A stretch of 64,000 nucleotides of DNA, from NCBI RefSeq assembly GCF_019740335.1, contig NZ_JAHXZS010000006.1, positions 62,001-126,000 of the forward strand, given 5' to 3'. Both the position numbers and the translations under genes were made by a program. The notes below the pieces were generated by a model. The model worked only from the letters and a program-made list of their open reading frames with translations, was not told where the DNA came from and made no database searches. Below, piece by piece: positions 7,941 through 17,610 of this stretch (positions within the stretch are counted from its first letter, which is position 1; the number at the start of each line of letters is the position of its first letter). This DNA comes from Alteraquisediminimonas sediminicola. GTDB lineage: Bacteria > Pseudomonadota > Alphaproteobacteria > Sphingomonadales > Sphingomonadaceae.

Positions 7941-10900
7941 GCTTCCGGAACATCTCGGCATGGTCGATCCGCAACCCGATCCCGCCGCTGGTGCTGTTCG
8001 TTGCGCTGATGGCGATGGGAATTTCGGCCTTTTTGCGGATGGACGTCAATCAGGACCCGGACGTCGAATTCCCGATGGCGCAGATCATGATTGCCCAGCC
8101 GGGCGCCGCGCCGACCGAGCTTGAAACACAGGTCACGCAAAAAGTCGAGGCCGCCGTCCGCAGCCTGCAAGGCGTGGACGAGGTCAATTCAGCCGCGCGC
8201 GAAGGCGTATCGATGACAATGGTACAATTCACCATTGGCACCCCGATTGATCGGGCGGTGAACGATGTGCGCGATGCCATATCCAACATCCGGGCCGATC
8301 TGCCTGATGGGATATTGGAACCACAAATCACCCGGATGGACACATCGGACAAGCCCATTGCGTATTTCGCGGTCGAGGCCACCGACATGACGCTCGAACA
8401 GCTTAGCTGGTTCGTCGACAATGATATTGCCAAACAAGTGCGGACCATTTCCGGCCTGTCCGGGGTATTTCGTGGCGGCGGCGTCAGCCGTGAAATCCGG
8501 GTCATGCTCGATCCCGTCAAATTGCAATCGCTTGGCGTGACGGCGGCGCAGGTCAACGCCCAATTGCGCCAGACCAATGTCAACGCTGCCGGTGGCCGCA
8601 CCGAAATTGCGGGCGCGGAACAATCTGTGCGCGTGCTCGGCAATGCGCTCAACGCCTATCAGCTCGGCCAGACGCAAATCGCGCTTAGCAATGGCCGTGC
8701 GATCAAATTGGCCGATCTGGCCGAGGTCCGCGACCTTTATGCGGAACAGCGCGCGGTCTCGCTGATGAACAATCGGCAGGTGCTGTCTTTCGGCATTCAA
8801 CGCTCCAAAGGCGCGTCTGATGTGACCGTATTCGAGGAGGTGGAAAAAGAACTGGCGCGCATCCAGCAGCGCTACCCCAAGGTGAAGTTCACCCTGTTGT
8901 ACACCACCGTCGATTATACCAAGGCTCAATATCATGCAGCGATGACCTCGATGGTCGAGGGCGCGGTGCTGGCAGTGTTGGTGGTGTTTTTGTTCCTGCG
9001 CGATTGGCGGGCGACGATCATCTCCGCCATCGCCATTCCATTGTCCGCCATTCCGGCCTTTTGGTTCATGGATATGATGGGCTTTACCCTCAACACGATC
9101 AGCCTGCTTGCGCTCAGTCTGGTGGCCGGGGTGCTGGTCGATGATGCGATTGTCGAGATCGAGAATATCGTGCGCCATATGCGGATGGGCAAATCCGCCT
9201 ATCAGGCATCGATCGATGCGGCTGACGAAATCGGTCTTGCTGTGCTGGCGACCACCATGGCGATTGTCGCGGTGTTCCTGCCGGTCGGTTTGATGCCCGG
9301 CGTTTCCGGGCAGTTCTTCAAGAATTTCGGCTTTACCGTGGTGTTCGCGGTGTTGCTCAGCCTTGGCGTCGCCCGCTTGATCACGCCGATGATCGCGGCC
9401 TATTTTCTCAAGGCGCAAGGTAGCCAACAACATGGCGAAGGCCCGTTGATGGATGTCTATATGGACTTGCTGCGCTGGTCGCTCCGCAATCGCTGGAAAA
9501 CCATCGGCATTGGCGTGATCGCACTGGCGCTCACGGTGTTGAGCTTTGCCACCCTGCCGTTCACCTTCCAGCCGAAGATGGATTATAATAATTCGCAGGT
9601 GAAGATCGAACTCGTCCCCGGCGCGACCCTCTCCCAATCACGCGCTGTGGCCGAAAATGTCGCCCATCTGCTGCAACAAGGCGCGCCAGAGGTGATCGAG
9701 GCCGCCTTTGCCGATATCCAGACCGACAAGGCGACGATCTATCTGACCCTGCGCAAGGATCGCCCCGTCACATCGACCGAATTTGAACGTGCATGGGCGC
9801 CCCGGCTAAACCAGATCGCCGATGCGCGAATCACGTTTCAGTCCCAGTCCGGCGGCTTTACTGGCCGCGATGTGACGATCACCCTGGGCGGCGATAATCC
9901 CGCCATGTTGGAAAAGACCGCGCATCAGTTGGTGACCGAGCTTGCCACCCTTCCCAGCCTGCGTGCGCCGCGTTTCAATGGCGATCTCAAACGCCCGGAA
10001 ATCACGATCAAGCCGCGCCTCGACCTCGCTGCCTCGATGGGTGTAACCACCGCCGCGCTCAGCCAGACCATCCGCATCGCGACATTGGGCGAAATCGACC
10101 AGAACACGGCGAAATTCTCGCTACTCGATCGCCAGATACCGATCCGCGTATCATTGACGGAGCAATCGCGCGCCGATCTGTCGACCATCGAAAATTTGCC
10201 AGTCCCCACGACCAGCGGTGGCTCCGTCCCGCTCAAGACCGTGGCGGAAATCGGCTTTGGCGAAGGTCCGACCGTGATCCAGCGGACCAACCAGATCCGC
10301 CGCGCAACCATCGGCGTCGATCTTGCGCCGGGCGTGGTCAATTCGGATGCGGAAAAGCAGATCGCCGAACTACCGACGATGAAAAACCTGCCCGATGGCA
10401 TTCAGCGGCTGAAACTTGGCGAATCCAAATGGCAGGCGGAAATGCTGACCAATTTCATCATCGCCGTCGTGTCCGGCATCCTGTTGTTATTGGCGGTGCT
10501 GGTGCTGCTCTATCACCGGATCATGCCGCCCTTCGTCAACATGGGCTCGCTGCTGCTCGCCCCGCTTGGCGCTGGCCTTGCGCTGCACCTCACCAATAAT
10601 CCGATGTCCATGCCAGTGATGATCGGCCTGTTGATGTTGCTTGGCATCGTCGCCAAAAATTCGATCCTGATGGTCGATTTCGCGCTGGAGGAAATGAACA
10701 AGGGGGTGGATCGCACCGCCGCCATTCTCGACGCAGGGCATAAACGCGCCCAGCCGATCATGATGACGACCGTCGCCATGGTCGCGGGCATGGTGCCGAC
10801 CGCGCTCTCGCTGGCAGGCGACAGCAGCTTTCGCGCACCTTTGGGTATCACCGTGATCGGCGGGTTGATCGTGTCGACCTTGCTCACGCTCGTCATCGTC

Positions 10901-11017
10901 CCGGCTGCCTTCAGCCTCGCCATCGGCTTCGAACGCCGGATCGGTCCCTTGCTCAGCAAACATCTGACAACCGGCGGCGATGCGGATGCCACCACCGCCC
11001 CACAGGCAGCGGAATAG
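7937..11017 (+). CDS. RND family efflux transporter, AcrB/HAE1-like
   Basis: 1026 aa, full length for the family. It is a proton-driven inner-membrane pump for drugs or other hydrophobic compounds; the substrate cannot be read from sequence. It has the first membrane helix at residues 12-30, a periplasmic loop, the TM4 acidic pair in GVLVDDAIVEIENIV (near residues 398-412), and the duplicated second half with GIVAKNSILMVDFALEEMNKG near residue 905. Its ATG overlaps the adaptor stop (ATGA, 7937-7940). Confidence 0.93.
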   Translation: MSFRNISAWSIRNPIPPLVLFVALMAMGISAFLRMDVNQDPDVEFPMAQIMIAQPGAAPTELETQVTQKVEAAVRSLQGVDEVNSAAREGVSMTMVQFTIGTPIDRAVNDVRDAISNIRADLPDGILEPQITRMDTSDKPIAYFAVEATDMTLEQLSWFVDNDIAKQVRTISGLSGVFRGGGVSREIRVMLDPVKLQSLGVTAAQVNAQLRQTNVNAAGGRTEIAGAEQSVRVLGNALNAYQLGQTQIALSNGRAIKLADLAEVRDLYAEQRAVSLMNNRQVLSFGIQRSKGASDVTVFEEVEKELARIQQRYPKVKFTLLYTTVDYTKAQYHAAMTSMVEGAVLAVLVVFLFLRDWRATIISAIAIPLSAIPAFWFMDMMGFTLNTISLLALSLVAGVLVDDAIVEIENIVRHMRMGKSAYQASIDAADEIGLAVLATTMAIVAVFLPVGLMPGVSGQFFKNFGFTVVFAVLLSLGVARLITPMIAAYFLKAQGSQQHGEGPLMDVYMDLLRWSLRNRWKTIGIGVIALALTVLSFATLPFTFQPKMDYNNSQVKIELVPGATLSQSRAVAENVAHLLQQGAPEVIEAAFADIQTDKATIYLTLRKDRPVTSTEFERAWAPRLNQIADARITFQSQSGGFTGRDVTITLGGDNPAMLEKTAHQLVTELATLPSLRAPRFNGDLKRPEITIKPRLDLAASMGVTTAALSQTIRIATLGEIDQNTAKFSLLDRQIPIRVSLTEQSRADLSTIENLPVPTTSGGSVPLKTVAEIGFGEGPTVIQRTNQIRRATIGVDLAPGVVNSDAEKQIAELPTMKNLPDGIQRLKLGESKWQAEMLTNFIIAVVSGILLLLAVLVLLYHRIMPPFVNMGSLLLAPLGAGLALHLTNNPMSMPVMIGLLMLLGIVAKNSILMVDFALEEMNKGVDRTAAILDAGHKRAQPIMMTTVAMVAGMVPTALSLAGDSSFRAPLGITVIGGLIVSTLLTLVIVPAAFSLAIGFERRIGPLLSKHLTTGGDADATTAPQAAE

Positions 11018-11020
11018 CCA

Positions 11021-12295
11021 TTGCGGTTCTGGCGATCCACCTCGCCAAATGGCGCAGGCCTGACCGGGTCCATCGCTGATCCGGGCCGATCCATGCGTCA
11101 GGCGGCGACCGGATTATTATTGGCAATGGCGTCCCTTTATCTCGCCTCGCGGCTGCTGGTTGCCGATTATCCCTTATTGGGATGGACCCGCGCCTTTGCC
11201 GAGGCGGCGATGGTCGGCGGCTTGGCCGATTGGTTCGCGGTCACGGCCCTGTTTCGCCACCCGATGGGCCTGCCGATCCCGCACACCGCGATCATCCCGG
11301 AAAACAAGGATCGGATCGGCGCAGCGCTGGCCCAGTTCGTGCGCGACAATTTCCTCACCCCCTCGGTCGTCGCGCGGCGGATGCGCCATGCCGATATCGC
11401 AGGAACGGTCGGCATGTTTCTGTCCCGCCCGGCGGGCGATGGCCGGATGCGCCAAGGGGCAAGCCGCCTGTTCGCGTCGATCTTTGAAGGGCTGGATCAA
11501 GACCGGCTCGGCGGCATGGTCCGCAGCCTGATCGCCGAACGGCTCGACCGGCTGGAAATATCCCCTTTGTTGGGCCGGGGCCTGCAAGCCGCCATCGCCG
11601 AAAATCGCCATGTGCCGTTATTGGACGGCATCATCATCTGGGCCGCGCGCACGCTGGATGCCAATGCCCAATTGATCCGCGACATGATCCACGCCCGCGC
11701 CAATGCGCTGTTGCGGCTGACCGGGCTGGATGAAACCATCGCCAATGCCATTCTCGATGGCCTGCAAAAAATGCTCGCGGAAATGGTCGCGGACCCCGAT
11801 CACCCGTTACGCGCCAAGGGGGAGGAAGGGCTGGCCAAGCTTGCCCATGACCTGCAACATGATCCCGAAACCCGCGCCAAGGCGGAGAATTTCAAACGCT
11901 CGATCCTCGCCAATCCGGCGATCAGCCAATGGATCGACAGCATCTGGGAACAGGGTCGCCGCGCGATGCTCACCGCCGCGCGCGACCCCAATGCAGCGCT
12001 GGCGGGTCGCTTGGGCGAGATGCTGCAACAATTGGGGCAGGCCATCGGGTCCGATCAACAGATGAAGGCGGGGATCAACCGCTTTGCGCGGCGCGCCGTC
12101 GTCGGCATGGCCGCCAGCTATGGCGACGGCATCGTTACCCTGATTTCCGATACGATTGCCGGTTGGGATGCCCGCACCATCAGTGGCCGGATCGAACAGG
12201 CGGTGGGCCGCGACCTGCAATTTATCCGCCTGAATGGCACGTTGGTCGGCGGCTTGGTCGGGCTGGCACTCCATGCCATCGACCAATTGCTATAA
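11021..12295 (+). CDS. DUF445 family membrane protein
   Basis: Up to 424 aa. An N-terminal hydrophobic segment (about residues 27-45) leads into the DUF445 signature LRAFAEAAMVGGLADWFAVTALF-like stretch and FRHPMGLPIPHTAIIPENK. The body is long and helical, and a C-terminal membrane segment (GTLVGGLVGLALHAIDQLL) closes it. The function is unknown. The frame opens with TTG at 11021, 3 nt after the pump stop. An ATG at 11093 (MRQAATG) is an alternative start that keeps the whole conserved region. The proximity suggests cotranscription with the RND operon. Confidence 0.85.
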   Translation: MRFWRSTSPNGAGLTGSIADPGRSMRQAATGLLLAMASLYLASRLLVADYPLLGWTRAFAEAAMVGGLADWFAVTALFRHPMGLPIPHTAIIPENKDRIGAALAQFVRDNFLTPSVVARRMRHADIAGTVGMFLSRPAGDGRMRQGASRLFASIFEGLDQDRLGGMVRSLIAERLDRLEISPLLGRGLQAAIAENRHVPLLDGIIIWAARTLDANAQLIRDMIHARANALLRLTGLDETIANAILDGLQKMLAEMVADPDHPLRAKGEEGLAKLAHDLQHDPETRAKAENFKRSILANPAISQWIDSIWEQGRRAMLTAARDPNAALAGRLGEMLQQLGQAIGSDQQMKAGINRFARRAVVGMAASYGDGIVTLISDTIAGWDARTISGRIEQAVGRDLQFIRLNGTLVGGLVGLALHAIDQLL

Positions 12296-12375
12296 AAGGC
12301 TTTTGAAAAAACGTCGCCGGTTGGTAAAGGCGAGGCCAATTCCACTCCAATGCACCAACAGCGAAAAGACGAGCC

Positions 12376-13119
12376 ATGGCCGGTCATTCAAAATTCAAGA
12401 ACATCATGCATCGCAAGGGCGCTCAGGATAAGAAGCGCTCTTCCCTGTTTTCCAAGCTCAGCCGCGAAATCACCATCGCGGCGAAAATGGGCACGCCCGA
12501 CCCGGACATGAACCCGCGCCTGCGCGCCGCCGTCCTCGCCGCCCGCGCCCAGTCGATGCCGAAAGACAATATCGAACGCGCGATCAACAAGGCGTCGATG
12601 GGCGACAGCGATAATTATGAAGAAATCCGCTATGAAGGCTTTGGCCCGGGCGGTGTATCTCTGATCATCGAGGCGTTGACCGACAATCGCAACCGCACCG
12701 CGACGAACGTCCGCACGGCAGTGGCGAAAAATGGCGGCAATCTCGGCGCGTCCGGTTCCGTCAGCCACGCCTTTGATCGCATGGGCCTGATCACCTATCC
12801 GGCCAGCGTCGGCGATGGCGACAAGGTGTTCGAAGCCGCATTGGAAGCCGGGGCCGACGATGTCGCCTCGACCGATGAAGGCCATGAAATCTGGACCAGC
12901 GTTGAAAATCTCCACGGCGTCGCCAAGGCGTTGGAAGCAACTCTCGGCGAACCGGAAGGCGCAAAGCTGGCATGGCGTCCCCAAACTATGGTAACTATCG
13001 ACGTTGGCGATGCGACGACTCTGTTGAAGTTGCTCGACGTGCTCGACGATGACGACGACGTCCAGACGGTCTGGGGCAATTACGACATCCCGGACGATGT
13101 GATGGAAAAGCTCGGCTGA
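12376..13119 (+). CDS. yebC: YebC/PmpR family protein
   Basis: 247 aa. It begins [18 protein letters not shown], the invariant family N-terminus. It continues with the central [23 protein letters not shown] segment and an acidic C-terminus ([16 protein letters not shown]). YebC-type proteins were described as transcriptional regulators; recent work connects some members with translation of proline-rich sequences. It lies just upstream of ruvC, the usual neighbour in many proteobacteria, with one lipoprotein gene inserted between. The end of the gene sits in an imperfect palindrome (13108-13131). Confidence 0.94.
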   Translation: MAGHSKFKNIMHRKGAQDKKRSSLFSKLSREITIAAKMGTPDPDMNPRLRAAVLAARAQSMPKDNIERAINKASMGDSDNYEEIRYEGFGPGGVSLIIEALTDNRNRTATNVRTAVAKNGGNLGASGSVSHAFDRMGLITYPASVGDGDKVFEAALEAGADDVASTDEGHEIWTSVENLHGVAKALEATLGEPEGAKLAWRPQTMVTIDVGDATTLLKLLDVLDDDDDVQTVWGNYDIPDDVMEKLG

Positions 13120-13156
13120 TCAGCCGGGCTTCAAGTCCGAAATAGGGAGCGATCAG

Positions 13157-13771
13157 ATGGCGATGAAGGGCATATTGATGCTGGCCTGCGCATTGGCGCT
13201 GGTCGGCTGCAACAAGGCGGAAACCGACAAGGCGAACCGTCCCAATGCGCCCTTCGGCCTCGCCAAGGGCGATCTGATCCCCGACATCCAGATCGGCAGC
13301 ACGCCCGATGCCAAGGGCTATGCCGTGATGCGCGAAGTGCCGAAGCCGGAAGCGCCGTTTACAAGCTATGCGGTGATCGTGCGCGAGAATATCGGCATTT
13401 GTCAGGTCACCGCCGTGTCCGGCAATTTCGCGGTCAGCAATGAAAATGCGGTGCGAGGCCGATTGGCGCAGGCTGGACAGGCGATACAGGCCAAATATGG
13501 CTCACCGACCGGCTTCATCGATAGCTGCGACAACAAGGACAAGTCCAAAGGCGCAGGCCTGTGCAAGCCCAGCCTCTGGGCACAGGCTATTGCCCGTGGC
13601 GTACGCCAATATGCGTTTATCTGGGGCAGCCCGGCAAAACCATTAAACGCCGACATCAAGCAAATCCGGCTGGAAGCCCGCACCAATGAGGTGATGGAAC
13701 CTTATATCCGCGCCGATTATGTCTTCACCAATGAGGACGCCTGCACACCGCCCGCGCCCAAGAAACAATAA
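13157..13771 (+). CDS. Putative lipoprotein of unknown function
   Basis: 204 aa. A signal peptide with lipobox (LALVGC, Cys18) is clear. The mature part has four further cysteines (near residues 77, 120, 132 and 197) but no motif I recognise. An AGGGAGCG-type ribosome site precedes the ATG at 13157. It lies between yebC and ruvC, 9 nt before ruvC, so it is likely in the same transcript. Envelope location is inferred from the lipobox. Confidence 0.75.
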   Translation: MAMKGILMLACALALVGCNKAETDKANRPNAPFGLAKGDLIPDIQIGSTPDAKGYAVMREVPKPEAPFTSYAVIVRENIGICQVTAVSGNFAVSNENAVRGRLAQAGQAIQAKYGSPTGFIDSCDNKDKSKGAGLCKPSLWAQAIARGVRQYAFIWGSPAKPLNADIKQIRLEARTNEVMEPYIRADYVFTNEDACTPPAPKKQ

Positions 13772-13780
13772 GCAGGTTCA

Positions 13781-14272
13781 ATGCTGCTGATCGGCATCGA
13801 TCCGGGCCTTGGCACAACTGGCTGGGGGGTCATCATCGCCCATGGCAATCGCCTGTCCCATGTCGCCAATGGTCAGATCGCAACCGACCCCAAGGCTGCC
13901 TTGCCGGATCGGCTGCTCACCCTCGACAATGCGCTCACCGATCTGCTGCTGACTCACAAGCCCGATCATGGCGCGGTGGAAGAGGTGTTCGTCAACGCCA
14001 ACCCGCAATCGACGCTGAAACTGGGGCAGGCGCGCGGCGTGGCGCTCTTGGCCTTGGCGCGATCCGGGCTTCAAGTGGGCGAATATGCGGCGCGGCTGGT
14101 TAAAAAATCCGTGGTCGGCGTCGGCAATGCCGACAAGGCGCAGGTCCATGCGATGGTCAGCCGTTTGTTGCCGGGAATCAAGATCGTAGGGGCGGATGCC
14201 GCCGACGCATTGGCCGTAGCCATCACCCATGCCCACCATCTCGCCAGCGCCAAGTCGCTCGCCCGGCTCTAA
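13781..14272 (+). CDS. ruvC: Holliday junction resolvase RuvC
   Basis: 163 aa. It cuts Holliday junctions together with RuvAB. The RNase H-like acidic residues are visible: Asp7 in [13 protein letters not shown], the Glu pair near 67-68 in AVEEVF, and the C-terminal Asp in [17 protein letters not shown] (about 138-151). Length is standard. ruvA and ruvB are not directly downstream; a riboswitch and receptor gene follow. Confidence 0.95.
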   Translation: MLLIGIDPGLGTTGWGVIIAHGNRLSHVANGQIATDPKAALPDRLLTLDNALTDLLLTHKPDHGAVEEVFVNANPQSTLKLGQARGVALLALARSGLQVGEYAARLVKKSVVGVGNADKAQVHAMVSRLLPGIKIVGADAADALAVAITHAHHLASAKSLARL

Positions 14273-14342
14273 GACGCGCCCCTAATCCCCGTCATTTTGG
14301 CTTGACCTTCGTCCCGCCAACCCCCTAAAGGCCCGCCCAGAC

Positions 14343-14535
14343 TTGAGGTTCCCCGTTAAAAGGGATGAAAAGGGAAGTTCGGTGCGTGGGTCCATCCACC
14401 AATCCGACGCTGTTCCCGCAACTGTAACCGGCGAGAACCGGTCCCATAATCCCACTGGCGACACAAGTTGCCGGGAAGGGGGGACCAGAACATTGACCCG
14501 GAAGCCAGGAGACCTGCCACTCGTCGTCGTCCTTC
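14343..14535 (+). ncRNA. Cobalamin (B12) riboswitch
   Basis: Conserved blocks appear in the expected order. AGGTTCCCC opens at 14346; AAAAGGGAA is around 14369; GCAACTGTAACCGG lies near 14418-14432. The B12 box GAAGCCAGGAGACCTGCC is at 14501-14518. It lies about 85 nt upstream of the BtuB start, on the same strand. B12 binding is expected to shut off receptor expression. Confidence 0.95.
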
Positions 14536-14620
14536 ACGCGGGCGGGATAACCGGGTGATCGAGGCCGTAACCGGCCCTCGTCGTGGCGACATTCTTGTGT
14601 CGTTACGGGAGAATTTTATC

Positions 14621-16684
14621 ATGAAGACCACCAATACCCTGTTCGCTGGCGCTGCCCTGCTCTCTATGGGCATAGCCCTGTCCGCTGGCGCGCGCGCCGA
14701 AACTGCTGCCGTTGCACTTGACGACATCATCGTCACCGCATCGCGCGGCGGCGTTGGCATCCCCGTCGATCAACTCGGCGGTTCGGTCAGCGTGATCGAC
14801 ACACAGGCACTTGAACAGCGCCAGACCCGACAGGTCAGCGACATTCTGCGCGACATCCCCGGCATCGCCGTCAGTCGGGCCGATGGTCCGGCTGGCCGCA
14901 CCCAGATCCGCGTGCGCGGGTCGGAAGCCAATCATGTGCTGGTCATGATCGATGGCATCAAGGCAAGCGACCCCTCCGCCGGGGAGTTCGATTTCGGCCA
15001 GTTGATCGCCGATGACGCAGCCCGGATCGAAGTGCTGCGCGGCCAGCAAAGCTCGCTTTATGGCTCGGAAGCCATTGGCGGCGTCGTCAACTATATCACG
15101 CTCGATGGCCGCGAAGCCCCCGGCATGCGCTTCCGGATTGAGGGCGGTTCGTTTGAAACCATCTCCAGCAGCGCCCGGATCGCAGGCGTAAAGGGCGATG
15201 TGGATTATGCCCTGATCGGCAGCTATTACCACACCGGCGGCGCCCCCACGGCGCGTGGCGGTCAGCGCGACATCGGATCGGACACGACCAGCGTTTCCGC
15301 CAAGGTCAACTGGACGCCGACCGACAATTTCAAACTGAGCAGCGTCCTGCGCTACAATCACAACAACACGGACTCCAATAAGGAGAACGAAATCTATGTC
15401 ATGGACTGGGACACGGGCGAACTGACCTATGTCAGCCCGAATTTCGGCATGGCCGAAGACAGCTATGGCACGCACAACACCGCTGATGCGCTTTATGGCA
15501 TGGTCCGGGCCGAACTGACCGCGCTCGATGATCGCTGGGTCAACGCCCTGTCCGCGCAATTCGTCGATACCGAACGCAAGACCTTCGATGTGCCGGACAA
15601 TAGCATCTCCCGTATCGGCCAATCGGTCGGTTTCCGTTATGGCTATCAGGGCCGCCGTTATCGCGGCAGCTATGAAAGCAGCTTCCGCTTCGACAGCGAA
15701 ACGGTCAAACAGCGCCTGACGGTCGCGCTCGATGCCGAACGCGAGGAATATCGCAACATTTCGCCCACGGATGTCAATCCGGGCGTCTTTGCTGGCAAGC
15801 ACCAGAAGGACACGATCGGCCTCGTCGCCCAATATGATGCGTCCCTGTTCGACCGCATCACCCTTGGCGGTTCCTATCGCTTTGACGATAACGACCTGTT
15901 TCAGAACGCTACCACCTGGCGCGTGCATGGCAGCGTCCGTTTGGGCCTTGGCCTGCGGGTGCGGGCGGCGGCGGGCACCGGCATCAAGGCTCCCGGTTTT
16001 GATGAACTGTTCGGCTATTATGACGGTCAATATACCGGCAACCCCGATCTCAAACCGGAAGAATCAAAGGGCTGGGAAGTCGGTTTCGATCAGGCATTAT
16101 TCGGTGATCGCCTCACCATCGGCGCGACCTATTTCGCCAACAAGTTCAACAATGAAATCTATTCGACCTATCAGTTCATCGACGGCCAGTTCCTGACCGT
16201 GCCGCAGAACCGTGACACCCACACCCGCCAAAAGGGCGTGGAAGCCTATGCCGAGGCACGTCTGGGCAATGGCTGGCGCGCCGATCTGGCCTATACCTAT
16301 CTCGATGGGAAGGAAGATCGCGACGTCCTGCCGCAGGTCTATTATGTCGCCACGCCATGGCATGGTCAGGCCGTGCGTCGGCCAAAGAACATCGCCAGCT
16401 TCAACCTCGCTTATGCGACTGCGGACAAGCCCTATAGCGGCGCATTGACCGTGCGTTACACCGGCAAGCAAAATGATCTGGCCTTTATCGACCCGTCCTA
16501 CATCCCGGCACTGGTGCAGCATCAGGCGTTCACCACCGTCAATTTGAACGGTGAATATAAATTGGACCAGAATCTCTCGGTCTTTGCGCGGGTCGAAAAC
16601 CTGTTCGACGAACAATATGAACAGGTCTTCAGCTTCACCGCATGGGGCCGCAGCGCCTATGCGGGCGTTCGGATGAAATTCTGA
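14621..16684 (+). CDS. btuB: TonB-dependent outer-membrane receptor, vitamin B12 type
   Basis: 687 aa. It has a signal peptide (residues 1-27, ending GARA), a TonB box LDDIIVTASR (about 32-41), a plug domain (LRDIPGIAVSRADGPAGRTQ; EVLRGQQSSLYGSEAIGGVV) and a 22-strand-type barrel ending in a terminal aromatic-containing strand (GRSAYAGVRMKF). The ATG at 14621 follows an ACGGGAGA ribosome site. The upstream open frame to 14468 covers the riboswitch and is not used. B12 as substrate is inferred from the riboswitch and the BtuB-like plug. No btuFCD or cob genes are in the window. Confidence 0.9.
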   Translation: MKTTNTLFAGAALLSMGIALSAGARAETAAVALDDIIVTASRGGVGIPVDQLGGSVSVIDTQALEQRQTRQVSDILRDIPGIAVSRADGPAGRTQIRVRGSEANHVLVMIDGIKASDPSAGEFDFGQLIADDAARIEVLRGQQSSLYGSEAIGGVVNYITLDGREAPGMRFRIEGGSFETISSSARIAGVKGDVDYALIGSYYHTGGAPTARGGQRDIGSDTTSVSAKVNWTPTDNFKLSSVLRYNHNNTDSNKENEIYVMDWDTGELTYVSPNFGMAEDSYGTHNTADALYGMVRAELTALDDRWVNALSAQFVDTERKTFDVPDNSISRIGQSVGFRYGYQGRRYRGSYESSFRFDSETVKQRLTVALDAEREEYRNISPTDVNPGVFAGKHQKDTIGLVAQYDASLFDRITLGGSYRFDDNDLFQNATTWRVHGSVRLGLGLRVRAAAGTGIKAPGFDELFGYYDGQYTGNPDLKPEESKGWEVGFDQALFGDRLTIGATYFANKFNNEIYSTYQFIDGQFLTVPQNRDTHTRQKGVEAYAEARLGNGWRADLAYTYLDGKEDRDVLPQVYYVATPWHGQAVRRPKNIASFNLAYATADKPYSGALTVRYTGKQNDLAFIDPSYIPALVQHQAFTTVNLNGEYKLDQNLSVFARVENLFDEQYEQVFSFTAWGRSAYAGVRMKF

Positions 16685-16698
16685 CATTCAAGTCTCAA

Positions 16699-16736
16699 GG
16701 GGGCAGGTCGATTGGCACCGCTAACGACTTGCCCCC
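16699..16736 (+). terminator. Hairpin after btuB, possible terminator
   Basis: A 12-bp stem with one G-U (16699-16710 with 16725-16736) starts 14 nt after the btuB stop. No T-run follows, so termination may be factor-assisted or weak. Confidence 0.4.
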
Positions 16737-16801
16737 GACCGGGGAATCAGGCATAGGCCGTCGCGCTATGGACAAGGCCAACGCCTCTCCTGTCCAGACA
16801 A

Positions 16802-16843
16802 GCGGGTGTAGCTCAATGGTAGAGCAGAAGCTTCCCAAGCTTA
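16802..16843 (+). pseudogene. 5' fragment of tRNA-Gly(CCC), left attachment site (attL)
   Basis: The 42 nt match the 5' part of the complete tRNA-Gly at 29220-29261, through the acceptor 5' strand, D-arm and anticodon arm. The only difference is T at 16820 against C at 29238. Identity stops right after the anticodon stem, where the element begins. The shared uninterrupted core is 23 nt (16821-16843 and 29239-29261). This copy has no T-arm or 3' acceptor strand, so it cannot make a tRNA. Confidence 0.88.
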
Positions 16844-16860
16844 ACGATTTCCCAGAAATC

Positions 16861-17055
16861 CGAATGCCTTGATGTAAAACACCCCGAAAAACACCTATCT
16901 AAAATCAAAATGTTGGGCGGCGTCTGTAAACAGCTTCACGCCCCGCCCGGACAAATAAAAACCCCCGCAAAGGCTGGCACCGATGCGAGGGCTGAATACC
17001 TTACCACGGGCGCGGACAGGCGAGCGGATGATACCGCAAGCCGGGAGGCTGTGCA
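16861..17055. other. Left end of the element, no gene seen
   Basis: Between the attL and the first element gene I see only short out-of-frame openings. A GGGAGG ribosome site at 17043-17048 belongs to the gene starting at 17056. Confidence 0.5.
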
Positions 17056-17610
17056 ATGATGCACGACCTCAAATCGGAAATCTTCACCGCTTCATCGAAT
17101 GTTCGTCAACCGCATCTGGACCGCCTGCTGTCGCTAGGCGTTTCACCGGCAACTCTTGGCGCGTCGGGATCATCCGTGCCCCCGTTTGGCGTCATGGCGT
17201 GCGAACGGTTGAAGGATGGCTACTATCAACCCTGCGAGGGCCGGGAGCATGTCATTCAGCCGATCTATGAGATGGGCGACGTGATCGACCTAGTTGCATG
17301 GCGCACGGATAATCCGGCGTCGTGGGCACTGCGGACGGGCCTTGGCTGGTGCTTGGGCCATTATTTGACCGGACCGCATTGGGACTGTGACCAACCGACC
17401 CGCTTCTATGCGACCCCGCTGGATTGGTTGCGCGGTGGCGCTGATGGCATTTGCGTTCTGGATTGGGGCGCACCGGAGATCCGGGAACTTGCCAATCTGC
17501 ACGCCATCGAGGCCGACCCCGACATTGCCGACCACCTGCGCTCGATCCTGAGCCGCCCGGTGCGTGTTCCCCAAATCTCGACCCGAAAGGCGGTGCTCTA
17601 TGCCGCGTGA
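17056..17610 (+). CDS. Hypothetical protein upstream of RepA-like ATPase
   Basis: 184 aa, with no family I can name. The central part (WALRTGLGWCLGHYLTG, then DWLRGGADGICVLDWG) is rich in Trp and Gly and looks like a folded domain of about 100 residues. The last 30 residues are basic. GGGAGG is placed 8 nt before the ATG. It overlaps the AAA ATPase gene by 11 nt, so both are probably made together and may serve replication of the element. Confidence 0.7.
   Translation: MMHDLKSEIFTASSNVRQPHLDRLLSLGVSPATLGASGSSVPPFGVMACERLKDGYYQPCEGREHVIQPIYEMGDVIDLVAWRTDNPASWALRTGLGWCLGHYLTGPHWDCDQPTRFYATPLDWLRGGADGICVLDWGAPEIRELANLHAIEADPDIADHLRSILSRPVRVPQISTRKAVLYAA

Noticed and set aside
8189-9637. 482-aa minus-strand open frame
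   Set aside because: It lies antisense to the RND pump, with His/Gln/Arg-rich composition from reversed GC-rich codons.
14603-16030. 475-aa minus-strand open frame
   Set aside because: It is antisense to btuB, which has signal peptide, TonB box, plug and a riboswitch.
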